DNA from: an uncultured Mollicutes bacterium | Lineage (GTDB): Bacteria; Bacillota_I; Bacilli_A; Acholeplasmatales; Anaeroplasmataceae | Direction: 5' to 3' | NCBI GenBank assembly: GCA_900540175.1 | Contig: UQFG01000024.1 | Coordinates: 1 to 19,751, forward strand | DNA length: 19,751 nucleotides | Part shown: positions 7,550-15,074 of the stretch, piece after piece | Position numbering within the stretch: the stretch's first letter is position 1 | How the letters are laid out: every line of letters starts with the position of its first letter | Notes under the pieces: generated by a model | The model's database searches: none | Told to the model about the DNA's origin: nothing | Seen by the model: only the letters and a program-made list of their open reading frames with translations | Position numbers and translations under genes: made by a program

Positions 7550-8965
7550 TTATAGCGTTATCTTTTTATATAAATCCATATATTTGGCAGCAGAACTGGA
7601 CCAACTGTAATCTTTTTCCATGGCTTGTTTGATTAAGTTTGTCCAAGCGTCTTTGTGCTCATTATATGTATTAATCGCAAGAAACATGACGTCTTTCAAT
7701 TCGATCGGATTAAAATGGGCAAAACTGAACCCCGTTCCTTCTTGTGTGTATTGATTGTATGGTATGACGGTATCTTTTAAACCGCCTGTTTCCCGAACCA
7801 GCGGCAACGTTCCGTAGCGCATAGCAATCATTTGACCGAGTCCGCAAGGTTCGAATTTGGATGGCATCAAAAAGATATCGCAACCGGCATAGATTCGTTG
7901 AGCAATTCGATCGGAATAACCGATATAACATTTGAAACGATCCGGGTATTTGCCTTCCATTTCACGGAAGAAATTTTCGTAAACGGCATCCCCACTGCCC
8001 ATTAAAATAAATTTGGCATTGCTGTAATGGATGACATCTTCGATGATCGGCATCAATAGTTCGATTCCTTTTTGATCCGCTAAGCGCGAAACCAGTCCGA
8101 ATAAAGGAACATCCTCCTGATTGAGTCCGAATTCTTCCAGCAAGGCTTTTTTATTGGCCGGTTTTCCTTCCAAAACCGTGGCTTGGTCATAAGGATGGTA
8201 GATATTCGGATCATTCGACGGATCGTATTTTTCCACGTCGATTCCGTTTAAAATTCCGTAAAAATCAAAATACCGCAGCCCTAAAATCGAATTCAAACGA
8301 TAACCGTATTGATCGGTTAAAACTTCGTTTTTATACGTTTCGGAAACCGTTGTAACAATGTTTGCTTCCAAGATTCCGGCTTTCATAAAATTGATACAGT
8401 TATCAAATTCCAAAGAAGAAGAATAAGGCATGTACAAAATGCGCATCATATCCATCGGGAAAATCCCTTGGTACTGGATATTGTGGATACTGTAAACCGT
8501 TTTGATGCGATTGTATTGTGGGTAGTAGTGATAATTGGTTTTGAGAACATAAGGGATCAATCCGGTTTGCCAGTCGTTGCAATGAAGAACGTCCGGGAAA
8601 AAATCGACGACTTTCATCGCTTCTAAAACGGCGAAACAAAAAAAAGCAAATCGTTCGCCATCGTCTCCATAACCGTATAGACCGTCGCGATTGAAGTATC
8701 GGTCGCTGTCTACAAAATAAAATTGAACGCCTTCGTATTCGGCATGGAATACCCCCAAATATTCCATCCGATCGTTGATCCGCACATAAGCATAACCTTT
8801 GTAATAGGCTTGATTCTTATCTTTAATGCGTTTATAATATGGCATGATCACGCGGGCATCACAATCTTTTTTCAGTAATGCTTTTGGCAAGGCGCCGATG
8901 ACATCTGCTAAACCGCCGGTTTTAGCAAAAGGCGCGCTTTCACTTGCACAAAATAAAACTCTCAT
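7550..8965 (-). CDS. glgA: Glycogen synthase (ADP-glucose type, GT5)
   Basis: Transfers glucose from ADP-glucose to the growing alpha-1,4-glucan. The N-terminal substrate motif KTGGL is at 15-19, within FAKTGGLADVIGALP. The C-terminal Rossmann domain has PSKFEPCGLGQMIAMRYG and ETGGLKDTV, which hold the conserved Glu and the nucleotide-sugar contacts. The length of 471 residues is typical. AGAGGTGG precedes the ATG. The order glgA then glgC is the reverse of the glgBCDAP order in B. subtilis, and no branching enzyme or phosphorylase is nearby, so the other glycogen genes must lie elsewhere. Confidence 0.95.
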   Translation of the reverse strand: MRVLFCASESAPFAKTGGLADVIGALPKALLKKDCDARVIMPYYKRIKDKNQAYYKGYAYVRINDRMEYLGVFHAEYEGVQFYFVDSDRYFNRDGLYGYGDDGERFAFFCFAVLEAMKVVDFFPDVLHCNDWQTGLIPYVLKTNYHYYPQYNRIKTVYSIHNIQYQGIFPMDMMRILYMPYSSSLEFDNCINFMKAGILEANIVTTVSETYKNEVLTDQYGYRLNSILGLRYFDFYGILNGIDVEKYDPSNDPNIYHPYDQATVLEGKPANKKALLEEFGLNQEDVPLFGLVSRLADQKGIELLMPIIEDVIHYSNAKFILMGSGDAVYENFFREMEGKYPDRFKCYIGYSDRIAQRIYAGCDIFLMPSKFEPCGLGQMIAMRYGTLPLVRETGGLKDTVIPYNQYTQEGTGFSFAHFNPIELKDVMFLAINTYNEHKDAWTNLIKQAMEKDYSWSSSAAKYMDLYKKITL

Positions 8966-9002
8966 TTTGCCACCTCTTGTTTTAATTTATTTACTTGGTT
9001 TT

Positions 9003-9031
9003 ATTTTAACACATGTAAAACGTTTTCTCAA
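9003..9031 (-). promoter_or_regulatory. Promoter for glgA-glgC
   Basis: On the minus strand: TTGAGA (9026-9031), a 17-bp spacer and TAAAAT (9003-9008), with TG one base before the -10. The spacer holds the palindrome AAAACGTTTT (9017-9026) within TGTAAAACGTTTTCTC. This is similar to, but one base off, a catabolite-responsive element; a regulator binding here would block the promoter. Confidence 0.7.
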
Positions 9032-9154
9032 GCCTTTTAAAGCAACAAAAAATACAAAAATACGTAGGAAACGATTGGGGTTTGCCTTTCCTTGAATCAA
9101 GAAGCCTCAAAACGTTTCATAATCAATGAAGTTGGAAAATATCATTTTAAATAC

Positions 9155-9183
9155 TTGCTATTTTCAAGGTTCTTTGATATAAT
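9155..9183 (+). promoter_or_regulatory. Promoter for the membrane-anchored thioredoxin-like gene
   Basis: TTGCTA (9155-9160), 17-bp spacer, TATAAT (9178-9183), with TGA completing an extended -10. The 276-bp gap 8966-9241 between glgA and this gene holds just this promoter, the divergent glgA promoter and a leader of about 50 bases. Confidence 0.7.
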
Positions 9184-9241
9184 AAAACACGTGCAAATTC
9201 GTCAAGAATGAATTCTTTAAAAGAAAGGATTTTATCATCAT

Positions 9242-9892
9242 ATGGCAAAAAAGGAAAAACGAACATCTTACAATAAGAATAAGACAAAATTTGTCTTGCA
9301 TAAAGAATTGATTTTTTTGGTTTTGGGCTTGATCGCCATTTTGGTTGTTACGATCGTCTTATCGATCCCATCCGAAGCCAAAAAGACTTATGAAGAACTG
9401 AATAACGCAATCAACTCTTATAATACGGCCAACAGCACTTCCTACAATTTGCTTGCAGAAGACAACGTATACAAAAAGGCTTCTTTAAAGACACTGGATA
9501 AAGCCATTTCTTCTACTTCAGACGGAACAGAAGAAAATGCCGAATACGTTTATATTTTATACGGCTCGTTATCCAATGCCACGGTCTTGGAGTTTTTATC
9601 GGTGATCGATAATGAGGCACAGCAAAGAGAAGTGAAGACGGTTTATTTTTACAGTTCGGAAAAAGTGGATAATCAAAGCGATAAAGAAGATAGTGATTTT
9701 TTAGAAGAAATCGATCAAGATCAACAAGTTTTCAATGTTTCCGTATTAGAAGGTACGGACGAAGTGGATTTACTGGAAACACCGGCTTTTTATGTCTATA
9801 AAAACGGTATGCTCGTTTTTAATTCCGTGACGGTGACATCGGATTCTTCTTACAACTGGTATCAAATGATTTCCCAGGCTTTTTCTATTTAA
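9242..9892 (+). CDS. Membrane-anchored protein, thioredoxin-fold-like without CXXC
   Basis: Not a family I can name. It has a basic cytoplasmic N-terminus (1-21), one transmembrane segment (about 23-42) and an extracytoplasmic domain of about 170 residues. In the second half the pattern EYVYILYGSLSNATV at 101-115, a second strand at VKTVYFYSS and ETPAFYVYKNGMLVF at 179-193 matches the strand order of a thioredoxin fold, with Pro181 as the cis-proline and the usual F-x-x-Y-K-N-G turn. Where a thioredoxin has WCGPC it has YGSLSN, and the protein contains no cysteine, so it cannot be an oxidoreductase. A structural or chaperone-like role at the cell surface is possible. AAAGGA lies about 12 bases before the ATG, a long spacing. 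The gene is monocistronic with its own promoter and terminator. Confidence 0.75.
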   Translation: MAKKEKRTSYNKNKTKFVLHKELIFLVLGLIAILVVTIVLSIPSEAKKTYEELNNAINSYNTANSTSYNLLAEDNVYKKASLKTLDKAISSTSDGTEENAEYVYILYGSLSNATVLEFLSVIDNEAQQREVKTVYFYSSEKVDNQSDKEDSDFLEEIDQDQQVFNVSVLEGTDEVDLLETPAFYVYKNGMLVFNSVTVTSDSSYNWYQMISQAFSI

Positions 9893-9902
9893 ATCATCCA
9901 TG

Positions 9903-9930
9903 AAACTGAGACGAAAATCTCAGTTTTTCT
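9903..9930 (+). terminator. Intrinsic terminator after the thioredoxin-like gene
   Basis: A 9-bp perfect stem (9903-9911 with 9918-9926, loop CGAAAA) runs into TTTTTCT. It separates this gene from argS. Confidence 0.85.
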
Positions 9931-9955
9931 ATCGTTTACAGAAAGAAGTGAGAAT

Positions 9956-11653
9956 ATGATCGAAACAATTAAAAAACAATTGAAAGAACGCTTGGAATCT
10001 TATTATCAAGAAAACTATCAACAAGCGATTAAAATTGTTGTGGAAGAACCGAAAAATCCTTCTTTAGGTGATATTTCGATTCCTCTTTTTAATGTTGTCA
10101 AAGTATTGAAAAAACCGTTACCGGAGTTGGTTTTGGAAGCGGAAAAGGTATTGATGGAAACCGATTTGGTTGTATCGGCTCAACACGTTGGTGCTTTTGT
10201 GAATCTGACGGTTGATAAAATCCGTTTGGCTTTACAAGTCTTACAAAAAGCCATATCGGAAGATACGGCTTACGGCAATAGTTCAATCGGGTGCGGCCAA
10301 CAGGTAACGATGGATTATTCGGCACCGAATATCGCCAAAAGTTTTTCGGTCGGTCATCTGCGTTCGACGATGATCGGTAATTCCATCCGATTGATTTTAA
10401 ATAAATGCGGCTATCGGACATTTTCGATTAATTATTTGGGAGATTGGGGTACGCAGTTTGGAAAAATGATCGTCGCTTATCTAAAGTGGGGCGATAAAGA
10501 GGCCATTCTTGCCGATCCAATCAATCAACTGACGGCACTTTACGTTCGTTTTCACGAAGAAGCAAAAAACGATCCTGCACTGGATGAAGAAGCAAGAGAA
10601 GCGTTCCGTAAGATGGAGTTGGGGGATCCGAAATATTTGGAATTATGGCGCTGGATTCGAGAAGAATCGTTAAAAGAATCGGCGCAAATTTATGATTTAC
10701 TGGAAGTATCGTTTGATTCTTACAACGGAGAGGCTTTCTATAACGATAAAATGGATGCGGTTGTCCAAGAACTGGAAGAAAAACACCTATTGAAAGAAGA
10801 TCAAGGAGCGCAAATCGTCGATTTGGGAGAAGATGTTCCGCCGGCTTTAATCAAACGCAGCGACGGAGGATCCCTTTATATCACCCGTGATTTGGCAGCG
10901 GTTTTTTACCGGAAAAAAGAATATCATTTCGATAAAATCTTATATGTTGTCGGGAACGAACAAAAACTGCATTTTACGCAATTAAAACGTTTGATTACAA
11001 AGATGGGATATGATTTCGCCGATCAAATCGAACATGTCAATTTCGGTCTTTATCTTTCAAACGGCAAAAAGATGTCAACCAGAAGAGGAAAAGTCGTTAA
11101 ATTGTACGATGTTTTGCAAAAGGCCATCGGTTTGGCTTATGAATTGATTGATGAAAAGAATCCGACGCTTGCAAACAAAGACCAAATTGCTCATGCGGTC
11201 GGTGTTGCAGCCATTGTTTTCGGTGATTTGAAAAATTATCGCGGCCTAGATGCCGAATTTGATCTGGAACAATCGGTTAAATTCGAAGGACAGACGGGAC
11301 CGTATTTACAGTATACGGGAGTAAGAATCGCTTCTATTTTGAAAGACAAGCAATGGAATGAACATGATTGCGATGCTTCCGTTTTTGCCAAACCGCATTA
11401 TTTTGATTTGGTAAGACAGATTGCCCTATTCCAAACGACAATCGAAAAAGCAGCCTTGGAATATGCTCCGTCGATTGTAGCGAAGTATTTGCTGGGATTG
11501 GCGCAAAGTTTTAATAAGTTTTATTCGGTAGAAAAGATCAACACGGATGACGAAAAGGTAAGAAATTCGAATTTCATGCTGGCTAAAGCGACCAGGATCG
11601 TTTTAAATGAGGGGTTGCGTCTGCTGGGAATTCATTATCTTGACGAAATGTAG
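9956..11653 (+). CDS. argS: Arginyl-tRNA synthetase
   Basis: Charges tRNA-Arg with arginine. It has the ArgS N-terminal additional domain (about 1-90), the class I HIGH motif as SVGH within APNIAKSFSVGHLRST (about 123-137), GDWGTQFG after it, and the KMSKS counterpart as KMSTRRG near residue 372. The C-terminal DALR-type anticodon-binding domain starts near 450. Length (565) matches Bacillus-type ArgS. The ATG is preceded by AAAGAAGTGAG. The leader after the preceding terminator is only 25 bases, so there is no room for a T-box, and no separate promoter is obvious. Confidence 0.96.
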   Translation: MIETIKKQLKERLESYYQENYQQAIKIVVEEPKNPSLGDISIPLFNVVKVLKKPLPELVLEAEKVLMETDLVVSAQHVGAFVNLTVDKIRLALQVLQKAISEDTAYGNSSIGCGQQVTMDYSAPNIAKSFSVGHLRSTMIGNSIRLILNKCGYRTFSINYLGDWGTQFGKMIVAYLKWGDKEAILADPINQLTALYVRFHEEAKNDPALDEEAREAFRKMELGDPKYLELWRWIREESLKESAQIYDLLEVSFDSYNGEAFYNDKMDAVVQELEEKHLLKEDQGAQIVDLGEDVPPALIKRSDGGSLYITRDLAAVFYRKKEYHFDKILYVVGNEQKLHFTQLKRLITKMGYDFADQIEHVNFGLYLSNGKKMSTRRGKVVKLYDVLQKAIGLAYELIDEKNPTLANKDQIAHAVGVAAIVFGDLKNYRGLDAEFDLEQSVKFEGQTGPYLQYTGVRIASILKDKQWNEHDCDASVFAKPHYFDLVRQIALFQTTIEKAALEYAPSIVAKYLLGLAQSFNKFYSVEKINTDDEKVRNSNFMLAKATRIVLNEGLRLLGIHYLDEM

Positions 11654-11672
11654 ATAAAAAATAGATTTTTTC

Positions 11673-11701
11673 TTGCATTTTTTCTTGGATTGTTGTACAA
11701 T
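11673..11701 (+). promoter_or_regulatory. Promoter for the GT4 glycosyltransferase
   Basis: TTGCAT (11673-11678), 17-bp spacer, TACAAT (11696-11701). Expected start near 11708, giving a leader of about 70 bases. Confidence 0.65.
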
Positions 11702-11780
11702 GTACTAGCAACTACTTATTGAAAATATGGAGAGGGGAACTTTGATATTCGATCAAGGGTTCGATGATAGGGAATAAAAG

Positions 11781-12992
11781 ATGAGAATCGGAATGTTTAC
11801 GGATCAATACTACCCTAATATCAGTGGTGTTGTAACGTCTATTAAAATGCTATATGAGGGTTTGGAATCGTTTGGACATGAGGTATTCATCTTTACCAGT
11901 TTCGATGAAAAAACAGTGGATAATCCCGATGTGCTGGAAAAATTAAACGTTATCAATCTACCCGGAAGACCGTATCCGTTCAAAGATTTAAAAAATTATC
12001 GTTGGAATCTCTTTCACAAAAAATTCATTAAACAAGTTGCAAGCTATCAGTTGGATGTTATTCACCTACATACGGAATTTAATGTCGGCAAGATTGCCAG
12101 AATGGTAGCTAAAAAACTAAATATTCCCATTGTTCATACGTTCCATACGTTGTATGAAGATTATTTAAAGTATGTTTCTCCGTTTTTCGATCAGCATTTT
12201 CATGATAAGATGTTATCGGTTTTGGCGAAGATGTTTATTCGTCCGATTTCCGATATGGCGGTTGTCAAAATTGTTCCGACGAAAAAAGTGCTGTCTGTTT
12301 TGGATCGTTACTATATCAGTGGCGATGTTCGAGTGATTCCGACCGGCATTCCGTTAGAACGTTTTTACAAAAAGAATTTTACACAACAGCAAATTGTGGA
12401 ACTTAAAACGAAGCTGAATATCCCGCAGGACACATTTGTTTTCGGTTATATCGGAAGAACGTCCGGGGAAAAGAACATCGAAACGATTATTCGGGCTTAT
12501 TCTAGACTTTCAAACAGAGGCAAAACGGTTTTGTTGATTGTCGGGGGTGGTCCGGAACTAGAAGACCTGAAAGAATATGCCAAGCAATATGGTGTGGAAA
12601 ACGATATGATTTTTACCGGTTTTATCGAATGGGAACATATTCCGCTTTACTATCAAGTTTGTGATATTTTTATCAATGCATCCAAATCGGAAACACAGGG
12701 ATTAACTTACATTGAGGCATTGGCCTCCTCGATTCCCGTCTTAGTGCAAAAAGATGAATGCATTGAAGATGTTATTCAAGATTATTACAATGGAATTTTC
12801 TTTGATGGGGAGTTTGAATTGACTCAAAAAATGGAAGAAATTCAAAAAGCGCCCTCTACATTGAAAAAAATTAAAGCAAATACGCAAAAATCTGTTGCAA
12901 AATTTTCAAAAGAGCAGTATGCTATGAATGTGGAATCTGTTTACAAAGATGCCATTGTGATATATAATGAAAGTAAACAAAAAGGAAGATAA
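11781..12992 (+). CDS. GT4 glycosyltransferase, diacylglycerol glucosyltransferase-like
   Basis: GT-B-fold retaining glycosyltransferase of family 4. The N-terminus MRIGMFTDQYYPNISGVVTS is characteristic of the enzymes that add glucose to 1,2-diacylglycerol and make glycolipids or the lipid anchor of lipoteichoic acid. GRTSGEKN (225-232) is the sugar-nucleotide phosphate region, and the E-x7-E motif is Glu304 and Glu312 in SETQGLTYIEAL. At 403 residues it fits the family. It would act at the inner face of the membrane. A second-step partner is not next to it, so the exact acceptor is uncertain. The SD before the ATG is weak (AGGG), while a stronger GGAGAGGGG lies about 45 bases upstream in front of an in-frame TTG mini-frame closed by TAA three bases before the ATG. 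Confidence 0.88.
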   Translation: MRIGMFTDQYYPNISGVVTSIKMLYEGLESFGHEVFIFTSFDEKTVDNPDVLEKLNVINLPGRPYPFKDLKNYRWNLFHKKFIKQVASYQLDVIHLHTEFNVGKIARMVAKKLNIPIVHTFHTLYEDYLKYVSPFFDQHFHDKMLSVLAKMFIRPISDMAVVKIVPTKKVLSVLDRYYISGDVRVIPTGIPLERFYKKNFTQQQIVELKTKLNIPQDTFVFGYIGRTSGEKNIETIIRAYSRLSNRGKTVLLIVGGGPELEDLKEYAKQYGVENDMIFTGFIEWEHIPLYYQVCDIFINASKSETQGLTYIEALASSIPVLVQKDECIEDVIQDYYNGIFFDGEFELTQKMEEIQKAPSTLKKIKANTQKSVAKFSKEQYAMNVESVYKDAIVIYNESKQKGR

Positions 12993-13002
12993 TATCTTCC
13001 TT
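12982..13002 (+). other. Hairpin between the GT4 gene and the tRNA
   Basis: A 9-bp perfect inverted repeat with a 3-base loop overlaps the GT4 stop codon, but no T run follows. It is more likely an mRNA 3'-end stabiliser or processing site than a terminator. The tRNA begins 7 bases later and may be read from the same transcript. Confidence 0.5.
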
Positions 13003-13009
13003 GATAAAT

Positions 13010-13095
13010 GGGGGAGTGGTGAAATGGTAGACACGGTTGACTCAAAATCAACTGCCATTAAAAGCGTGTGGGTTCGAATCCCATCTCCCCTACCA
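13010..13095 (+). tRNA. tRNA-Leu (anticodon CAA)
   Basis: Acceptor GGGGGAG pairs with CTCCCCT (G-T at the first pair), followed by A73 and encoded CCA (13093-13095). The anticodon stem GTTGA/TCAAC holds loop CTCAAAA with anticodon CAA, reading UUG. The long variable region (class II) and the GTGGG/CCCAT T arm with loop TTCGAAT support Leu. At 86 bases it is complete. The tyrosine recombinase gene just downstream points back at it, so its 3' end is the likely attachment site. Confidence 0.95.
13062..13095 (+). other. Candidate attachment site (attL) at the tRNA 3' end
   Basis: Elements with tyrosine recombinases commonly use the T arm to the CCA end of a tRNA and restore it on insertion. The tRNA is intact and the recombinase gene starts about 100 bases beyond. 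The matching repeat at the other end is not inside the window, so the exact core cannot be defined. Confidence 0.4.
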
Positions 13096-13105
13096 GTTTT
13101 TGCGA

Positions 13106-13133
13106 AAAATATCTTGATATTGCTGGATATTTT
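13106..13133. repeat. Inverted repeat between the tRNA and the recombinase gene
   Basis: AAAATATC (13106-13113) and GATATTTT (13126-13133) are perfect inverted copies separated by 12 bases, beginning 11 bases after the tRNA. The position suits recombinase binding sites at an element end. Confidence 0.4.
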
Positions 13134-13174
13134 GGAATAGAGAGAGACGGGAGTTTTCGGAAATTTCTCTCGGG

Positions 13175-13205
13175 AAATAGGACTTTGGAGGAGTCCTATT
13201 TTTTT
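13175..13205 (+). terminator. Intrinsic terminator downstream of tRNA-Leu
   Basis: A 10-bp perfect stem (13175-13184 with 13192-13201, 7-base loop) is followed by T residues on the plus strand only. It stops plus-strand reading from the tRNA. It overlaps the last codons of the converging recombinase gene. Confidence 0.8.
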
Positions 13206-14149
13206 ATGCTCAAAATAGACTCTTTCAAATGATTGAGATTTTGATGGATGTAACGCTGTGTCGTGCTGTATTCCGTATGGCCTGCTACTTTCATGACACT
13301 GGATAAGTTGACATTGTTTTCAACGAGTTTCGTTATGAAAGTATGCCGCCATTTATGCGGTGTAATCGATTGATCGATATGGCAGGCTTTGGAAATATCT
13401 TCTAAAAAATGATAGACCACATTTCTGTTCATGGGAAGTGTACCTGTATCGTTGTTGAAAAAATAATCAATATTAGGCTCTTTCGCATACCTCTTGATTT
13501 TCATATACTCTCTTAGCACAATCTTTGTATCATCTGTAAAGAATACATATCGAGTGGCATGCGTTTTGGTGAAATCTAAAAATATTGTATTATTTTCTAT
13601 ATCGACATACTTAGTTTTTAAATGAAGCAATTCATTCAAACGAATACCGGTATCTTTCAGCAATAGAAGAAAAGATGTATTGCGGATGTTATGGTAAGTC
13701 TTTGGTAGAGTTTCTAAATAGCTCATGATTTTGTTCATATTCTTTTTAGAAATAGTTTGAATTTCCGGAATATCCTCTTTAAGCTTTTTAATATTGGCGA
13801 TGGGGTTATAGTCTATATATTCCAAATCGTTATTTACTTTGAAAATCATTTTAAGCAAGTCAGTATACTTGTTGATTGAAGAGTTTTTGTATCCTTGATT
13901 TCTCAAAATAGACTCTAACTGCTTATAGACAATTTTCGAAACCTCAGAGGTATAGAAAACACCCAGAGCATTCATCGTTCTTTTTAGCACTTTATAATTT
14001 TTGGCATAGTAATCCAATGTCGCTTGTCGGCAGTTTAATTTGCTGAAGTCGTAGAAATTTTGATACGCCAAATCTAAATCAATACCTTTTTGGGTAGAAG
14101 CGCTATTGATTAAGCTGGCAAATGCATTTAATATTTCTGTATTATTCAT
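13196..14149 (-). CDS. Tyrosine recombinase / integrase
   Basis: Site-specific DNA recombinase that would integrate and excise the element. The 317 residues split into a SAM-like core-binding domain (about 25-125) and a catalytic domain (about 130-317). All catalytic residues are visible: Arg170 in DTGIRLNELL, Lys195 in DFTKTHATR, His265 and Arg268 in HKWRHTF, His291 in AGHTEYS and the nucleophile Tyr300 in QRYIH. It is therefore probably active. Start is ATG at 14149 with AAGGA about 10 bases upstream. It faces the tRNA and is divergent from the next gene with only 33 bases between. The sequence is more A and T rich than most of the window. Confidence 0.93.
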   Translation of the reverse strand: MNNTEILNAFASLINSASTQKGIDLDLAYQNFYDFSKLNCRQATLDYYAKNYKVLKRTMNALGVFYTSEVSKIVYKQLESILRNQGYKNSSINKYTDLLKMIFKVNNDLEYIDYNPIANIKKLKEDIPEIQTISKKNMNKIMSYLETLPKTYHNIRNTSFLLLLKDTGIRLNELLHLKTKYVDIENNTIFLDFTKTHATRYVFFTDDTKIVLREYMKIKRYAKEPNIDYFFNNDTGTLPMNRNVVYHFLEDISKACHIDQSITPHKWRHTFITKLVENNVNLSSVMKVAGHTEYSTTQRYIHQNLNHLKESILSIKK

Positions 14150-14170
14150 AATGTTAAAATCCTTAAAATA

Positions 14171-14176
14171 TATAAT
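14171..14176 (+). promoter_or_regulatory. Possible -10 in the short divergent spacer
   Basis: A perfect TATAAT 7 bases before the ATG of the next plus-strand gene, with no good -35. If used, the transcript would start at or next to the start codon. The 33-bp spacer leaves room for tight mutual control with the recombinase. Confidence 0.3.
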
Positions 14177-14182
14177 TTTTCG

Positions 14183-14419
14183 ATGAATGGGGTTCGGGAA
14201 CTATTAACCGATTATCCATTGAAAGTATTAAGCGTTATTTTACAAGAGGCAATTTTAAGCGGTTTCGGACGTGTTACACGTAATTCCAGTTACGATTATA
14301 GCGAATTAGTAACAAATGATCCGCTCAGCTTGATCAATAAAAGAGAGTTAAGCAGCTTAAAAAAGCAAATTAAGAACTGGTATAAAATAAGTAAAAATTC
14401 AAATGAGCAACAAAAGTAA
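14183..14419 (+). CDS. Small hypothetical protein (78 aa), divergent from the integrase
   Basis: Not recognised. It has a hydrophobic-helical first third (DYPLKVLSVILQEAILSGFG), a polar middle and a strongly basic lysine-rich tail (KRELSSLKKQIKNWYKISKN). No ribosome binding site is visible; a TATAAT directly upstream hints at a leaderless start. Its position beside the integrase is where an excisionase or directionality factor is often found, and the basic tail would suit DNA binding, but there is no clear helix-turn-helix, so this is only a positional guess. Confidence 0.5.
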   Translation: MNGVRELLTDYPLKVLSVILQEAILSGFGRVTRNSSYDYSELVTNDPLSLINKRELSSLKKQIKNWYKISKNSNEQQK

Positions 14420-14450
14420 CAAATAAAAAAATAGGAGGAAATAAAAACGA

Positions 14451-14696
14451 ATGACAACAGCATGGAGTCAAAGTAAAGAAGAGTTAATCAGTGGTAACGG
14501 TTGTTTTTTTATCGGATACGGTAAGAAAAGAAAGGTATGGGGGATCGTCTATTATGAGTCAAAGGATCTTTGTGTTTGTATCGCCAGATACTCGACTAAG
14601 GAAAAGGCGATAAAAGCTTTGCAGTGGTATGAACGGTATTGCCATCAGGAGGGTACCAGCCGATTCTATGAATTCCCTCAAGAAGATCAACTATAA
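14451..14696 (+). CDS. Small hypothetical protein (81 aa)
   Basis: Not recognised as a named family. It begins MTTAWSQSKEEL, has a short beta-rich core with two Cys near the middle (DLCVCIARY) and ends with a helical YSTKEKAIKALQWYERYC followed by FYEFPQEDQL. That last layout, a residue-counting helix then a Phe/Tyr-x-x-P ending, is seen in small accessory proteins of Gram-positive mobile elements. AGGAGG stands 12 bases ahead of the ATG, a wide spacing. The gene is followed at once by the DUF3846-like gene. Confidence 0.6.
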   Translation: MTTAWSQSKEELISGNGCFFIGYGKKRKVWGIVYYESKDLCVCIARYSTKEKAIKALQWYERYCHQEGTSRFYEFPQEDQL

Positions 14697-14711
14697 AGGG
14701 AGGTTGGAAGC

Positions 14712-15074
14712 ATGGAAAGTAAATTAAATGTCGTCATTAAAGAACCCGGAAAGGATCCGTTTGTCAAAGAAATCGAAAATGATCTAACGACGTACCAAGA
14801 AATTCTTGGCGGAATGATGGAAATGGTTCCTTTTGAGAAAGGACAAGTCTTACTTTGCAATGAAGAAGGAAAACTCAAAGGCCTGGAACCGAATTTGATC
14901 CTACCCAGCGGGGATATTATAGTCGGAACGGTAATAATCATCGGAACGGATGGGGAAGATTTCCGCAGCTTGACGGATGAAGAAGCCAAAGAAGTTATCC
15001 TATGGCTTCAAATAATAGGAATTCATCAAACGACAATCGATGATTTTATCAAAGAGGAACCAGCTAATGAATAA
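14712..15074 (+). CDS. DUF3846-like protein
   Basis: 120 residues resembling the DUF3846 family of unknown function, found widely in plasmids, ICEs and phages of Gram-positive bacteria. The family-like pieces are PGKDPFVKEIEND at 12-24, YQEILGGMMEMVPF (an ELVGGYIE-like motif) and LLCNEEGKLKGLEPN at about 47-61, then a glycine-rich GDIIVGTVIIIG. It is soluble and acidic, with no membrane segment or signal. AGGGAGG lies 8 bases before the ATG. It overlaps the next gene by 8 bases. The role is unknown. Confidence 0.7.
   Translation: MESKLNVVIKEPGKDPFVKEIENDLTTYQEILGGMMEMVPFEKGQVLLCNEEGKLKGLEPNLILPSGDIIVGTVIIIGTDGEDFRSLTDEEAKEVILWLQIIGIHQTTIDDFIKEEPANE

Noticed and set aside
7213..7632. 139-codon open frame antisense to glgC and glgA
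   Set aside because: It lies opposite two clearly coding genes, crosses their junction, has no ribosome binding site and gives a product without family features.
9931..9955. T-box or riboswitch before argS
   Set aside because: Only 25 bases separate the preceding terminator from argS, far too short for a T-box.
10098..10421. 107-codon frame antisense to argS
   Set aside because: It is a shadow of the conserved HIGH region of argS and has no independent start signals.
11654..11672. Terminator after argS from AAAAAAT-AG-ATTTTTT
   Set aside because: The two-base loop and A-T only stem make a functional terminator unlikely.
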